From: an uncultured Paracoccaceae bacterium | GTDB taxonomy: Bacteria > Pseudomonadota > Alphaproteobacteria > Rhodobacterales > Rhodobacteraceae | Assembly: GCA_937132145.1 (NCBI GenBank) | Contig: CAKZNY010000314.1 | Coordinates: forward strand, 1 to 8,309 | Reading direction: 5' to 3' | DNA length: 8,309 bases | Shown: positions 1 to 6,063 of the stretch, piece by piece | How the letters are laid out: each line of letters begins with the position of its first letter | How positions within the stretch are numbered: position 1 is the first letter of the stretch | Made by a program: the position numbers and the translations under genes | The notes under the pieces: model-generated | What the model saw: only the letters and a program-made list of their open reading frames with translations | Database searches by the model: none | Told to the model about the DNA's origin: nothing

Positions 1-1
1 T

Positions 2-535
2 CCATTGATTGCAACTTTGCCAACCACTATTGAATTTGATTTGTCCAATGATGTTGAAAGTCTAAGTCTGGTTACGCTTATGCAATCCGAACTTACGCAA
101 CAACGATGTGGTGCGAGTTCGGCTATCAACCGCCTTGGCGAGGTACTGGTCGTTCGGATGCTGCGTGCTCAGATCGAGGCGGGATCTACGCGACCGGGCC
201 TCCTAGCGGGGTTGTCCGATCCTAGGTTAAGTCGGGCGATAGTTGCCATCCACGACCAGCCTGGACGGCATTGGTGTAACGAGGATCTGGCTCAGATTGT
301 CGGCCTCTCACTCAGCCGCTTTGCCGAGACATTCCTTGCAACGGTCGGTGAACCGCCAGCCGCTTATCTACGCCGATGGCGACTTACGCTGGCACGGCAG
401 GATGTGGAAAAGGGCGACAGGGTGGATGCCATTGCGCGTCGTTATGGCTACCGCTCATCCGAAGGGTTCACGCGGGCGTTCAAAAAACATTTTGGCGAAA
501 ATCCGATCACATTTCGACCTATACCCACTGCTTAA
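2..535 (+). CDS. AraC-family transcriptional regulator, C-terminal part (5' end outside window)
   Basis: DNA-binding regulator of the AraC/XylS family; its target is unknown. The frame is open through the left edge, so the apparent early start is internal: the visible part is about 177 residues, against roughly 300 for the family. The first ~75 residues (CGASSAINRLGEVLVVRMLR segment) look like the end of the cupin-type sensor domain found in the cupin_6 AraC subfamily. The last ~100 residues form the double helix-turn-helix: the first HTH around NEDLAQIVGLSLSRFAETF, the second around DAIARRYGYRSSEGFTRAFKK, then the family-typical GENPITFRP end. The gene converges on the LysR gene with 8 bp between stop codons, so no shared operon is implied. 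The family call is secure; effector and regulon cannot be read from the sequence. Confidence 0.88.
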   Translation, partial: PLIATLPTTIEFDLSNDVESLSLVTLMQSELTQQRCGASSAINRLGEVLVVRMLRAQIEAGSTRPGLLAGLSDPRLSRAIVAIHDQPGRHWCNEDLAQIVGLSLSRFAETFLATVGEPPAAYLRRWRLTLARQDVEKGDRVDAIARRYGYRSSEGFTRAFKKHFGENPITFRPIPTA

Positions 536-543
536 GACACGGA

Positions 544-1428
544 TTACGACAAGCACGCTTGTTTCACTTCTTCAGCAAAAAGTCGCATTCGGCGGTTGAG
601 GCGGCGGTCTTCGGCGTGAAGCAGGTATATGCTCCAGTCGGGGACCGATATGCTCGACATAACCGGAACTATATGACCCGCTGCCAGCGCGCCTGAGGCG
701 ATAAAATCCGGCAAGCGCCCGATTCCCAGACCTTTCAAGGCGGCTTCCAACAAAAACACGCCACTATTCGAATTTAGAAAAGGCTGGAACTCGAACGATT
801 GCTGTCTGCCCTTGTCCGTCACGAAATTCCAAACCGCGCGGCGAGCTGTTCCAAAGTACAATAGCTGATGCGTGCGCAGGTCATCAAAGGTCCGAGGTTC
901 GGGATGGGCCTCCAGATATTGCGGGCTGGCATAAAGCCCGTGATGCACCGTGCCTATTCGGATTCCCGAATTTCCGCCCTTTGCTTCAGGCGCGATCCGG
1001 ATCGCAAAGTCATAATTTTCGCGGGTGAGATCGACAGTGCGATCGTCAAAATCAACGGTCAATTGAATTTCTGGGTAGCGTTCCGCGAAGGCGATTAGTG
1101 TGTTGTTAAGAAAGGCGGCCCCGAGGTCACGCGGCACGGATATCGTCAAAGGCCCTGTTATATCTGCCGAGGTATTGACAAAATCATCCTCGATTTCGTC
1201 AACATCACCAACCACTCGCTTCGCGCGCTGAAGCAGCTCGCGCCCCGTTTCCGTTATATCCCAAACACCCGGCGTGCGATCAATCAGCCTCGTGCCATAG
1301 CGTTCCTCTAACAAACCAAGCCGTCGGCTTACCGCAGATTTCGCTATCCGCATCTTCTCGGCGGCTTTGGAAATACTGCCGTTTTCGACGACAAGCAAAA
1401 ATAATCGCAAATCTTCAATCTGACCCAT
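544..1428 (-). CDS. LysR-family transcriptional regulator
   Basis: LysR-type regulator of about 294 residues, the normal length for the family. The N-terminal winged HTH covers residues ~1-60 (MGQIEDLRLFLLVVENGSIS, then KAAEKMRIAKSAVSRRLGLL), followed by a linker helix and a periplasmic-binding-protein-like effector domain (~90-290; TISVPRDLGAAFLN, ALKGLGIGRLPDFIA). I chose the ATG at 1428 because GGAGA ends 5 nt upstream of it; a TTG four codons earlier also opens the frame but would place that Shine-Dalgarno inside the gene. The gene is divergent from two glutathionyl-hydroquinone reductase paralogues, and 103 bp separate the two start codons. In this arrangement LysR proteins usually control the divergent operon and themselves, with a small molecule as co-inducer. 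A quinone or aromatic inducer is a guess from the neighbours. Confidence 0.92.
   Translation of the reverse strand: MGQIEDLRLFLLVVENGSISKAAEKMRIAKSAVSRRLGLLEERYGTRLIDRTPGVWDITETGRELLQRAKRVVGDVDEIEDDFVNTSADITGPLTISVPRDLGAAFLNNTLIAFAERYPEIQLTVDFDDRTVDLTRENYDFAIRIAPEAKGGNSGIRIGTVHHGLYASPQYLEAHPEPRTFDDLRTHQLLYFGTARRAVWNFVTDKGRQQSFEFQPFLNSNSGVFLLEAALKGLGIGRLPDFIASGALAAGHIVPVMSSISVPDWSIYLLHAEDRRLNRRMRLFAEEVKQACLS
549..562. terminator. Small dyad at the convergent gene ends, weak terminator candidate
   Basis: ACAAGC-AC-GCTTGT forms a perfect 6 bp inverted repeat followed by TTTC. It lies 14 bp after the AraC stop and inside the last codons of the LysR gene. Its position between convergent genes suits a terminator, but the stem is short, the loop is tight and there is no real U-run, so this is only a suggestion. 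Confidence 0.2.
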
Positions 1429-1475
1429 TGCGTTCTCCAATTCAGAACAGTCTGGTCTGTATTTTACATCTTATA

Positions 1476-1500
1476 ACAATAATTAGAACACCTTATTTGT
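1476..1500. promoter_or_regulatory. Candidate LysR operator in the divergent promoter region
   Basis: AATAA (1478-1482) and TTATT (1493-1497) form an inverted repeat with a 10 bp spacer. Allowing a one-base shift it extends outward as ACA and TGT. Inside it, T1483 and A1495 fit the T-N11-A signature of LysR-type binding sites. It lies 32-56 bp upstream of the first reductase gene. A second, looser dyad, ACAG-N6-CTGT (1447-1460), lies nearer the LysR start. I see no clear sigma-70 -35/-10 pair for either gene. Confidence 0.45.
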
Positions 1501-1531
1501 TGTGTTAAGTTAACCGAGAAAAGGGAATATC

Positions 1532-2512
1532 ATGGGATTACTGCAAGAAGGACGCTGGGTCGACCAGTGGTACAACACCAGCGAGACAGGGGGCCGGTTC
1601 GTCCGAAAAGCCCCGCAGTTTCGCAACTGGGTTACCGCCGACGGCTCGGCCGGACCAAGTGGAGAGGCCGGTTTCAAGGCCGAGGCCGGTCGCTACCATT
1701 TGTATGTATCGCTGGCCTGCCCATGGGCGCATCGCACCCTGATTTTCCGTGCCTTGAAGGGGCTGGAGGGGATGATCTCGCTTTCTATTGTGCATTGGTT
1801 CATGGGGGATCAGGGTTGGACTTTTAAGCCCGGCGACAGCGTGGTGCCTGACACGGTGAACGGGTCCGAATTTATGTATCAGGTCTACACCGCCGCACAG
1901 CCGGATTATTCGGGCCGCGTGACGGTGCCCGTGTTGTGGGACAAAAAGACCAAAACTATCGTGTCCAACGAGTCCTCCGAGATCATTCGCATGTTTAACT
2001 CTGCCTTTGACGGGATCGGGGCCGAGGCGGGTGATTTCTACCCCGAACCGCTGCGGACCGAGATCGACACGCTGAATGACCGAATTTACAGCGCCGTCAA
2101 CAACGGCGTCTACAAGGCGGGGTTTGCAACCACACAAGAGGCATACGAGGAAGCTGTCGTGCCCTTGTTCGACACGCTCGACTGGCTGGAAGACCGGTTG
2201 TCGGCGCAGCGGTATTTGACCGGCCCCACGATTACCGAGGCCGACTGGCGGTTGTTTACCACTTTGGTGCGGTTCGATCCGGTCTATGTCGGGCATTTCA
2301 AATGCAACATTCGCCGCATCGTCGATTATACAAACTTGTCCGGTTACTTGCGGGATTTGTATCAACAGCGAGGCGTGGCTGCGACGGTAAACATGCAGCA
2401 CATCAAAGATCATTACTATTCCAGCCACGAGTCGATTAACCCGTCTCGCGTGATCCCGTTGGGACCAAAAATCGACTATGCCGCCCCACACAAACGTGCA
2501 AAGTTAGGATAG
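1532..2512 (+). CDS. Glutathionyl-hydroquinone reductase (GST superfamily, YqjG/ECM4/PcpF type)
   Basis: Cytosolic glutathione-dependent oxidoreductase that reduces glutathionyl-hydroquinones to hydroquinones, releasing oxidised glutathione via a Cys-glutathione intermediate. The length of 326 residues matches E. coli YqjG. The thioredoxin-fold domain carries CPWAHR with the catalytic Cys at residue 63, the same number as in YqjG, then GWTF (95-98), VPVLWD (132-137) and the glutathione-binding NES (146-148). The all-helical C-terminal domain has NNGVYKAG with Tyr194, and HYY at 294-296; both tyrosines match positions linked to the hydroquinone pocket in YqjG-type enzymes. AAGGGA (1521-1526) stands 5 nt before the ATG. 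The gene is first in a likely operon with a paralogue 63 bp downstream, divergent from the LysR gene. The physiological quinone is unknown; PcpF-like roles in chlorinated phenol breakdown are known in the family, but no such pathway genes are present here. Confidence 0.93.
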   Translation: MGLLQEGRWVDQWYNTSETGGRFVRKAPQFRNWVTADGSAGPSGEAGFKAEAGRYHLYVSLACPWAHRTLIFRALKGLEGMISLSIVHWFMGDQGWTFKPGDSVVPDTVNGSEFMYQVYTAAQPDYSGRVTVPVLWDKKTKTIVSNESSEIIRMFNSAFDGIGAEAGDFYPEPLRTEIDTLNDRIYSAVNNGVYKAGFATTQEAYEEAVVPLFDTLDWLEDRLSAQRYLTGPTITEADWRLFTTLVRFDPVYVGHFKCNIRRIVDYTNLSGYLRDLYQQRGVAATVNMQHIKDHYYSSHESINPSRVIPLGPKIDYAAPHKRAKLG

Positions 2513-2516
2513 GAGC

Positions 2517-2579
2517 ATGGCGAGGATCCGTACCAATCATCCTTCACCACCGGTTGCGCGGATAAGGGGCGATACATGA
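2517..2579 (+). CDS. Possible 20-codon coupling or leader minigene between the two reductases
   Basis: A 20-codon frame starts 5 bases after the first reductase's stop. It has its own Shine-Dalgarno (AGGAG at 2511-2515, overlapping that stop), though the spacing to the ATG is very short (1 nt). It reads MARIRTNHPS then PPVARIRGDT, and its TGA stop overlaps the start codon of the second reductase as ATGA. It is arginine-rich, with a Ser-Pro-Pro stretch that could slow ribosomes. The second reductase also has its own AAGGGG (2564-2569). What is seen is a tandem stop-start chain filling the whole intergenic gap; what is inferred is translational coupling or attenuation. It may be chance, since 20 codons is short. 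I do not recognise the peptide. Confidence 0.4.
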   Translation: MARIRTNHPSPPVARIRGDT

Positions 2580-3613
2580 CCAAAAAGTTAGATACTTCGG
2601 TTGAAGAATCTCAGACCGACGCTGCTGCGCGACGTACAAAGGGCGAGTTCGTCCGAGGGGTGAGCGGTTTTCGCAGCTCGCTGGGGGACGTGCATTTCCC
2701 TGCCGATCCGGGGCGGTACCACCTTATAGTTGCGCTCAACTGCCCTTGGTGCCACAGGGTAACACTGGCGCGGAACCTGCTTGGACTAGAGGGCAGCATC
2801 ACGCTGGACGTAGTGTTTCCGAACAGAACGGGTGACGGCGACTCCGTCGGCCCAAACCTGTGGGAATTCAACCCTGCACGCGTTGCGACGCTGACCGGCG
2901 CCTCCTTGCCGGAATGCACGCCTGAAACGGGCACCGGCAAGGGATACCGGTTGGTCAAACATATCTATGCCGCTGAAGGATCGAATGAAGGCTCCTTGCC
3001 TATTCTGTATGACAAGAAACGCAAGCGGATCGTTAGTAACGAAAGTGCAGATATTGTCCGAATGCTCAATGGTCAGGCAGAGGCATTGGGCAGCACCCTT
3101 GCTAATGCCCGTCGCCCCGATCTCTACCCCAACGACAGTTCTTTGCGCAGTGAGATCGATGCGCTGAACGACGCTATTTACACGAACATTAACAATGGTG
3201 CCTACAAGGCAGGATTTTCATCAGATCAGGCGGTCTACGCCGAAGCATTTAAAAACTATTTCAGCACGCTAGCTTCGCTTGAGGCGCGCCTCGCGTCCGA
3301 CAATCGGCCTTTCCTGACCGGCGACACGTTCACCGAGGCTGATCTGCGCCTTTTCCCAACATTATACCGCCACGATCCCGTTTACTATGTTCGGATGAAG
3401 TTGAACGGCGCGCGAATACTTGATTACCCGAAGCTGTGGCGCTGGCTGTGCCGGACGTATGCTCTGCCCGGCGTGGCGCAAAGCAACTCGCTCGATCATT
3501 GTCGGCAAGGGTATTTCGGCCGTTCTTGGAACAATGTTATACCACTTGGGCCGTTTAACCCAATGCCCTATCCGGAGGCTTACAAGCATCCCGATCTGGC
3601 GCGGTCGCAATGA
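2576..3613 (+). CDS. Second glutathionyl-hydroquinone reductase-like protein (GST superfamily, CPWC variant)
   Basis: Paralogue of the upstream gene, 345 residues. It keeps the fold landmarks: GRYHLIVALNCPWCHR (catalytic Cys56), LPILYDKKRKRIVSNES (NES 155-157), NNGAYKAGF (Tyr210), the FTEADLRLFPTLYRHDPVYY block and VIPLGP near the end. It differs in three places. The active site is CPWC rather than CPWA, giving a second Cys at 59. The region after the first strand is longer and lacks the GWTF element (DGDSVGPNLWEF, ECTPETGTGKGY instead). The C-terminal HYY becomes GYF, replacing the last tyrosine by Phe314. So substrate range or chemistry has probably changed, perhaps towards a dithiol or glutaredoxin-like mechanism, but that is inference. 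Start: AAGGGG (2564-2569), 6 nt from the ATG. It should be co-transcribed with the first reductase and is followed by no further operon gene that I can support. Confidence 0.88.
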   Translation: MTKKLDTSVEESQTDAAARRTKGEFVRGVSGFRSSLGDVHFPADPGRYHLIVALNCPWCHRVTLARNLLGLEGSITLDVVFPNRTGDGDSVGPNLWEFNPARVATLTGASLPECTPETGTGKGYRLVKHIYAAEGSNEGSLPILYDKKRKRIVSNESADIVRMLNGQAEALGSTLANARRPDLYPNDSSLRSEIDALNDAIYTNINNGAYKAGFSSDQAVYAEAFKNYFSTLASLEARLASDNRPFLTGDTFTEADLRLFPTLYRHDPVYYVRMKLNGARILDYPKLWRWLCRTYALPGVAQSNSLDHCRQGYFGRSWNNVIPLGPFNPMPYPEAYKHPDLARSQ

Positions 3614-3635
3614 ACTAAACTACGGAGGGTGCGAC

Positions 3636-3821
3636 TTGGCAACCTCGGCTGAATTAGACCTGTCACTCGCAGATACCGCTCAGCTGTCCCATTACCTTCG
3701 CAATCCACCCATGGATCTGACGCCCGGCATCTCCATGAAGCATTCCCACAACAATTTCGCCTATCTCCGCTTGACGACCCTGCAAGCCTCCCCTAAATAC
3801 ACCTTCGGTACGGCGGGGTAG
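3636..3821 (+). CDS. Doubtful small ORF (61 aa, TTG start) overlapping the tRNA promoter
   Basis: After the second reductase there is a good Shine-Dalgarno (GGAGGG, 3624-3629) 6 nt before a TTG that opens a 61-codon frame beginning MATSAELDLSLADTAQL. The frame contains the tRNA-Met promoter and stops 10 bases inside the tRNA gene. I recognise no domain, membrane segment or repeat. The ribosome site is the only positive evidence; the overlap with a tRNA and its promoter argues against a real gene. Otherwise 3614-3770 holds nothing I can name. Confidence 0.18.
   Translation: MATSAELDLSLADTAQLSHYLRNPPMDLTPGISMKHSHNNFAYLRLTTLQASPKYTFGTAG
3771..3799 (+). promoter_or_regulatory. Sigma-70-type promoter of tRNA-Met
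   Basis: TTGACG (3771-3776) and TAAATA (3794-3799) are separated by exactly 17 bp. The -10 ends 12 bp before the first tRNA base, so transcription would start about 5 bases upstream of the mature 5' end. This is the best promoter-like match I noticed in the window. Confidence 0.7.
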
Positions 3822-3888
3822 CTCAGGTGGTTAGAGCAGCGGAATCATAATCCGCGTGTCGGGGGTTCAAGTCCCTCTCCCGCTACCA
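3812..3888 (+). tRNA. tRNA-Met (anticodon CAU), elongator type
   Basis: A 77-base tRNA with encoded CCA. The acceptor stem is GGCGGGG (3812-3818) with TCCCGCT; it has wobble pairs at both ends. The D arm is GCTC...GAGC. The anticodon stem GCGGA/TCCGC holds the loop ATCATAA with anticodon CAU. The T arm contains GGTTCAAGT, and the discriminator A is followed by CCA (3886-3888). The first acceptor pair is G-U, not the mismatch of an initiator tRNA, and the whole matches the alphaproteobacterial elongator tRNA-Met pattern as I remember it; tRNA-Ile2 with a modified CAU is the alternative. The 3' end coincides with the start of the AT-rich tract and integrase gene, so it probably served as the integration site. 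Confidence 0.95.
3862..3888 (+). other. Probable attL: tRNA-Met 3' end used as integration site
   Basis: Tyrosine recombinases of islands usually insert in the T-arm to CCA end of a tRNA and restore it. Here the tRNA is intact, base composition changes right after CCA, and an integrase follows in the same orientation 540 bp on. The exact core cannot be set because the partner repeat (attR) is not in the window. Confidence 0.4.
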
Positions 3889-4088
3889 TTTCTTCATAAA
3901 AATCAACGGCTTATTTTTTGCGAAGTTTTTTGACACCGTATTTAGTGGTGCACAAAAAGTGCACGCGACCCATTTTACGCTGTTTTGAGCACGAAATGTT
4001 GCACAAAATTTGCACAGATTTGCAAGCTGTAAACCGTGTGTAGCTTTGATTTACATAGCAACTTATTTTGAGATCATGAAGATCTATG

Positions 4089-4104
4089 TTTCGTTTAAAC
4101 GAAA
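4089..4104. repeat. Perfect 16 bp palindrome, operator-like
   Basis: TTTCGTTTAAACGAAA is fully self-complementary with no spacer and contains two of the six AAACG/CGTTT copies of this tract. It would suit a dimeric repressor. No repressor gene of the island is visible in the window. Confidence 0.5.
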
Positions 4105-4214
4105 GCAAACGGCACATTTTCAAAAACTGTGTCTCTAATGTGCGTCGTTTGAAATGTGAATTTTGCGACTAAAAAGAGTTTTGGCGATGTTAAGTACGTA
4201 CTGAAGTTAAATGC

Positions 4215-4241
4215 AAACGACTGATTTCCTGTATGTCGTTT
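4215..4241. repeat. Inverted pair AAACGAC / GTCGTTT
   Basis: Two 7 bp arms with a 13 bp spacer, upstream of the integrase. A third copy in the second orientation lies at 4144-4150. These are candidates for recombinase arm sites or regulator half-sites. Confidence 0.45.
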
Positions 4242-4428
4242 TGTTAACTTACTGTTAATACTAAATAATAATATTTACTCGCCTTACCCCTTGCAAACCG
4301 CCAATTTAAATTACTTATAACGAACACCACCAAAAAATCTGGTTATTCAACCGCTGGCAAAAGGAACTAGGACTGAAACTCATCGTACCCACATAACACA
4401 ACTTGAAGGCAATCGTCTTCAAATTTAC

Positions 4429-5682
4429 ATGCGCCATGATGTGATCAATGGTTGGTGGACAGCCCGCACGCGTAAAGGTAACGCTGACGGCTATTATACT
4501 AAATCAATGCAAACAACGGACAAAGCTACTGCTGAATCTGATGCAGTTGTTTGGTACAACAACCTTCAGGTCAGAATTGATCAGGGATATGTGCCAGTTT
4601 CTAAATCCGTCAATCAGATTTGCGACCTTTACCTCAAACAATTGAATAATGAAGTTACTCGCGGTGATCGCAAACAGCGAAACTATGATGATTACAAAAC
4701 CGTCGTCGACAAGTTTATCCGTGAATACTTCGGCAAAAAGCAAATTGACCGCATTCGCACAAAGGATGTTGAGAACTTCATTATTTGGCGGCAAAATTAT
4801 TATCTGACGGGTAAGGGTGCGACGCAAAAAACCGTCACATACAAGCGTAACGGCAAAGATATTACACGACCCGCTCAAAAGCCCAAGAGCACGACAGTGA
4901 GCGCCTTAGCCACTCTCAAGACTGCTTTGAACGGGGTGTTCACCACGGCAGTGCGTAGCGATTTTATGGCCGAGCAAAATATTCCACGCATTGAGATTTC
5001 CACACGGAAGACAAAAGCAAGAGGTGCGCAAAAGCGGCCAGCATTTACATCGAACGAATACGATACAATTGTTCGCAAGATGCGCCAATGGATTAAGCCA
5101 GAACAAAATCCAAATAACGCACCCCGCATCACGCAACTGAACGATCGTAAAGTATTACTTCGCGAGTATTTCTTGATCCTTACGAATTCAGGATTGCGGC
5201 CTGGCACAGAAACAGACGGTTTATTGTGGCAACATGTTTCTTTTCCACTCAATAAGGCAAAGCAGAAATATCCATTATTGCTGATTACTGGAAAAACCGG
5301 ATCACGTGAGGTTGCTGCTATGCCTCGTTCGGTGGCTTATTTTGAGCGGATCAAGAAACATCAGCGGAGCCGTACAGGAAATAACCCTGCTCCGGATCAG
5401 CATGTGTTTAGCACGCCAGACGGCGAACACGTTAAGCTCGATAGTCTTCGGCAAGTTTTTGAACGCATGATGACGGACATAGGTATTACGCAAAACGCAA
5501 ATGGAAACAAATTTACCTTGTATTCCTGCCGCCATACCTACGCAACTTTCCGTCTTACCAACGCAGAAATTCCGATCACTCTTTTGGCCAAAAATATGGG
5601 CACAAGTATCGAGATGATTGAACGACATTATGGGCATTTGGATGTTCGTAAAATGGCTGACGTTTTAGGAAGCCACAAGTAA
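4429..5682 (+). CDS. Tyrosine recombinase / phage-type integrase
   Basis: Site-specific recombinase that integrates and excises the island, probably at the adjacent tRNA-Met. From the ATG it has 417 residues. Residues ~1-50 look like the arm/N-terminal part (GWWTARTRKG), ~60-190 the SAM-like core-binding domain, ~205-417 the catalytic domain. Catalytic residues visible: Arg257 in NSGLRPGTE, Lys289 in TGKTGSRE, Arg368 in YSCRHTYAT (the usual first His of HxxR is Tyr here), and nucleophile Tyr401 in MIERHYGHL. The MGTS motif has Thr where many family members have His, a pattern I know from this phage-integrase group. No good Shine-Dalgarno lies near the ATG (GAAGG is ~20 nt upstream), and the frame stays open back to 4321 without ATG, GTG or TTG, so the true start is uncertain. 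It is followed 25 bp later by a small gene. Confidence 0.92.
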   Translation: MRHDVINGWWTARTRKGNADGYYTKSMQTTDKATAESDAVVWYNNLQVRIDQGYVPVSKSVNQICDLYLKQLNNEVTRGDRKQRNYDDYKTVVDKFIREYFGKKQIDRIRTKDVENFIIWRQNYYLTGKGATQKTVTYKRNGKDITRPAQKPKSTTVSALATLKTALNGVFTTAVRSDFMAEQNIPRIEISTRKTKARGAQKRPAFTSNEYDTIVRKMRQWIKPEQNPNNAPRITQLNDRKVLLREYFLILTNSGLRPGTETDGLLWQHVSFPLNKAKQKYPLLLITGKTGSREVAAMPRSVAYFERIKKHQRSRTGNNPAPDQHVFSTPDGEHVKLDSLRQVFERMMTDIGITQNANGNKFTLYSCRHTYATFRLTNAEIPITLLAKNMGTSIEMIERHYGHLDVRKMADVLGSHK

Positions 5683-5707
5683 ACTTAACCATTAAAGGAA
5701 TGTAACT

Positions 5708-6001
5708 ATGACTAAAGAACTTATGAAAGAACTTACGGATCTCAATTCTCGGCACCGTCAATGGGAGGATCAACAGCGCGCAAAAAACGACGAACTGTAT
5801 GGCATGCTGGCTGATACCATGCGGGTTGTTACAGATGTGCGCTCAGATGGCACTGAAAAAACCATCGAAAAAATGCTTAAGCAGTGCGATATTTCGTATA
5901 CCAACAAAACTTCGTTGGAAATGAAGGTTGTCAAACTTGCGCTGACCCAAAACAGCAAGCGCGCCTCGTCTTATGCGAAAGTGCATACTACACGACAGTA
6001 G
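5708..6001 (+). pseudogene. Small integrase-linked gene of unknown function, 3' end cut by IS4 element
   Basis: It starts 25 bp after the integrase with AAGGA (5695-5699) 8 nt before the ATG, so it is probably co-transcribed. Residues 1-92 are native. The last five (HTTRQ) and the TAG stop come from the terminal inverted repeat of the IS4 element, so the natural C-terminus is lost. The N-terminal half is charged and helix/coiled-coil-like (KELMKELTDLNSRHRQWEDQ, then RAKNDELYGMLADT). The second half (SLEMKVVKLALTQNSKRASSYAKV) looks like the start of a compact domain that should continue. There is no signal peptide or membrane segment. I do not recognise the family. A DNA-associated or excisionase-like role would fit the position but is only a guess. 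Confidence 0.6.
5984..5996 (+). repeat. IS4 element left terminal inverted repeat
   Basis: CATACTACACGAC; it reads into the upstream small gene and adds HTTRQ-stop to it. Confidence 0.85.
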
Positions 6002-6063
6002 GGTGGTTGAGGGCGCCCGATTATGATTTACGGGGATTCTTATCGCTAAAAAAGGTTCCCCTG

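Larger units (their letters stand above)
3889..4428. promoter_or_regulatory. AT-rich, repeat-dense non-coding tract between tRNA and integrase
   Basis: 540 bp without a convincing gene. It contains: two GTGCAC hexamers separated by AAAAA (3948-3964), followed by related agCAC/TTGCACA copies at about 3988-4024; a perfect 16 bp palindrome TTTCGTTTAAACGAAA (4089-4104); GTCGTTT (4144-4150) and an inverted pair AAACGAC (4215-4221)/GTCGTTT (4235-4241); and the palindrome AGTACGTACT (4193-4202). In total AAACG/CGTTT occurs six times between 4092 and 4241. The position suggests integrase arm-type sites, recombination directionality factor sites or an operator controlling the integrase. None of these is proven from the sequence. 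Confidence 0.5.

Noticed and set aside
1538..2491. Long minus-strand frame opposite the first GHR gene
   Set aside because: It is the antisense shadow of a clearly identified enzyme gene, favoured by GC-rich codons; no Shine-Dalgarno or domain.
3911..4123. 70-codon minus-strand frame in the AT-rich tract
   Set aside because: No family resemblance, low-complexity content, overlaps the repeat cluster; more likely chance in AT-rich DNA.
3889..4428. Possible CRISPR array
   Set aside because: The repeats are 5-16 bp and irregularly spaced; no 25-40 bp repeats with uniform spacers.
5884..6063. N-terminal extension of the IS4 transposase
   Set aside because: The open frame begins inside the upstream small gene and runs through the terminal repeat; it cannot belong to the mobile element, and the family-like protein starts at 6064.
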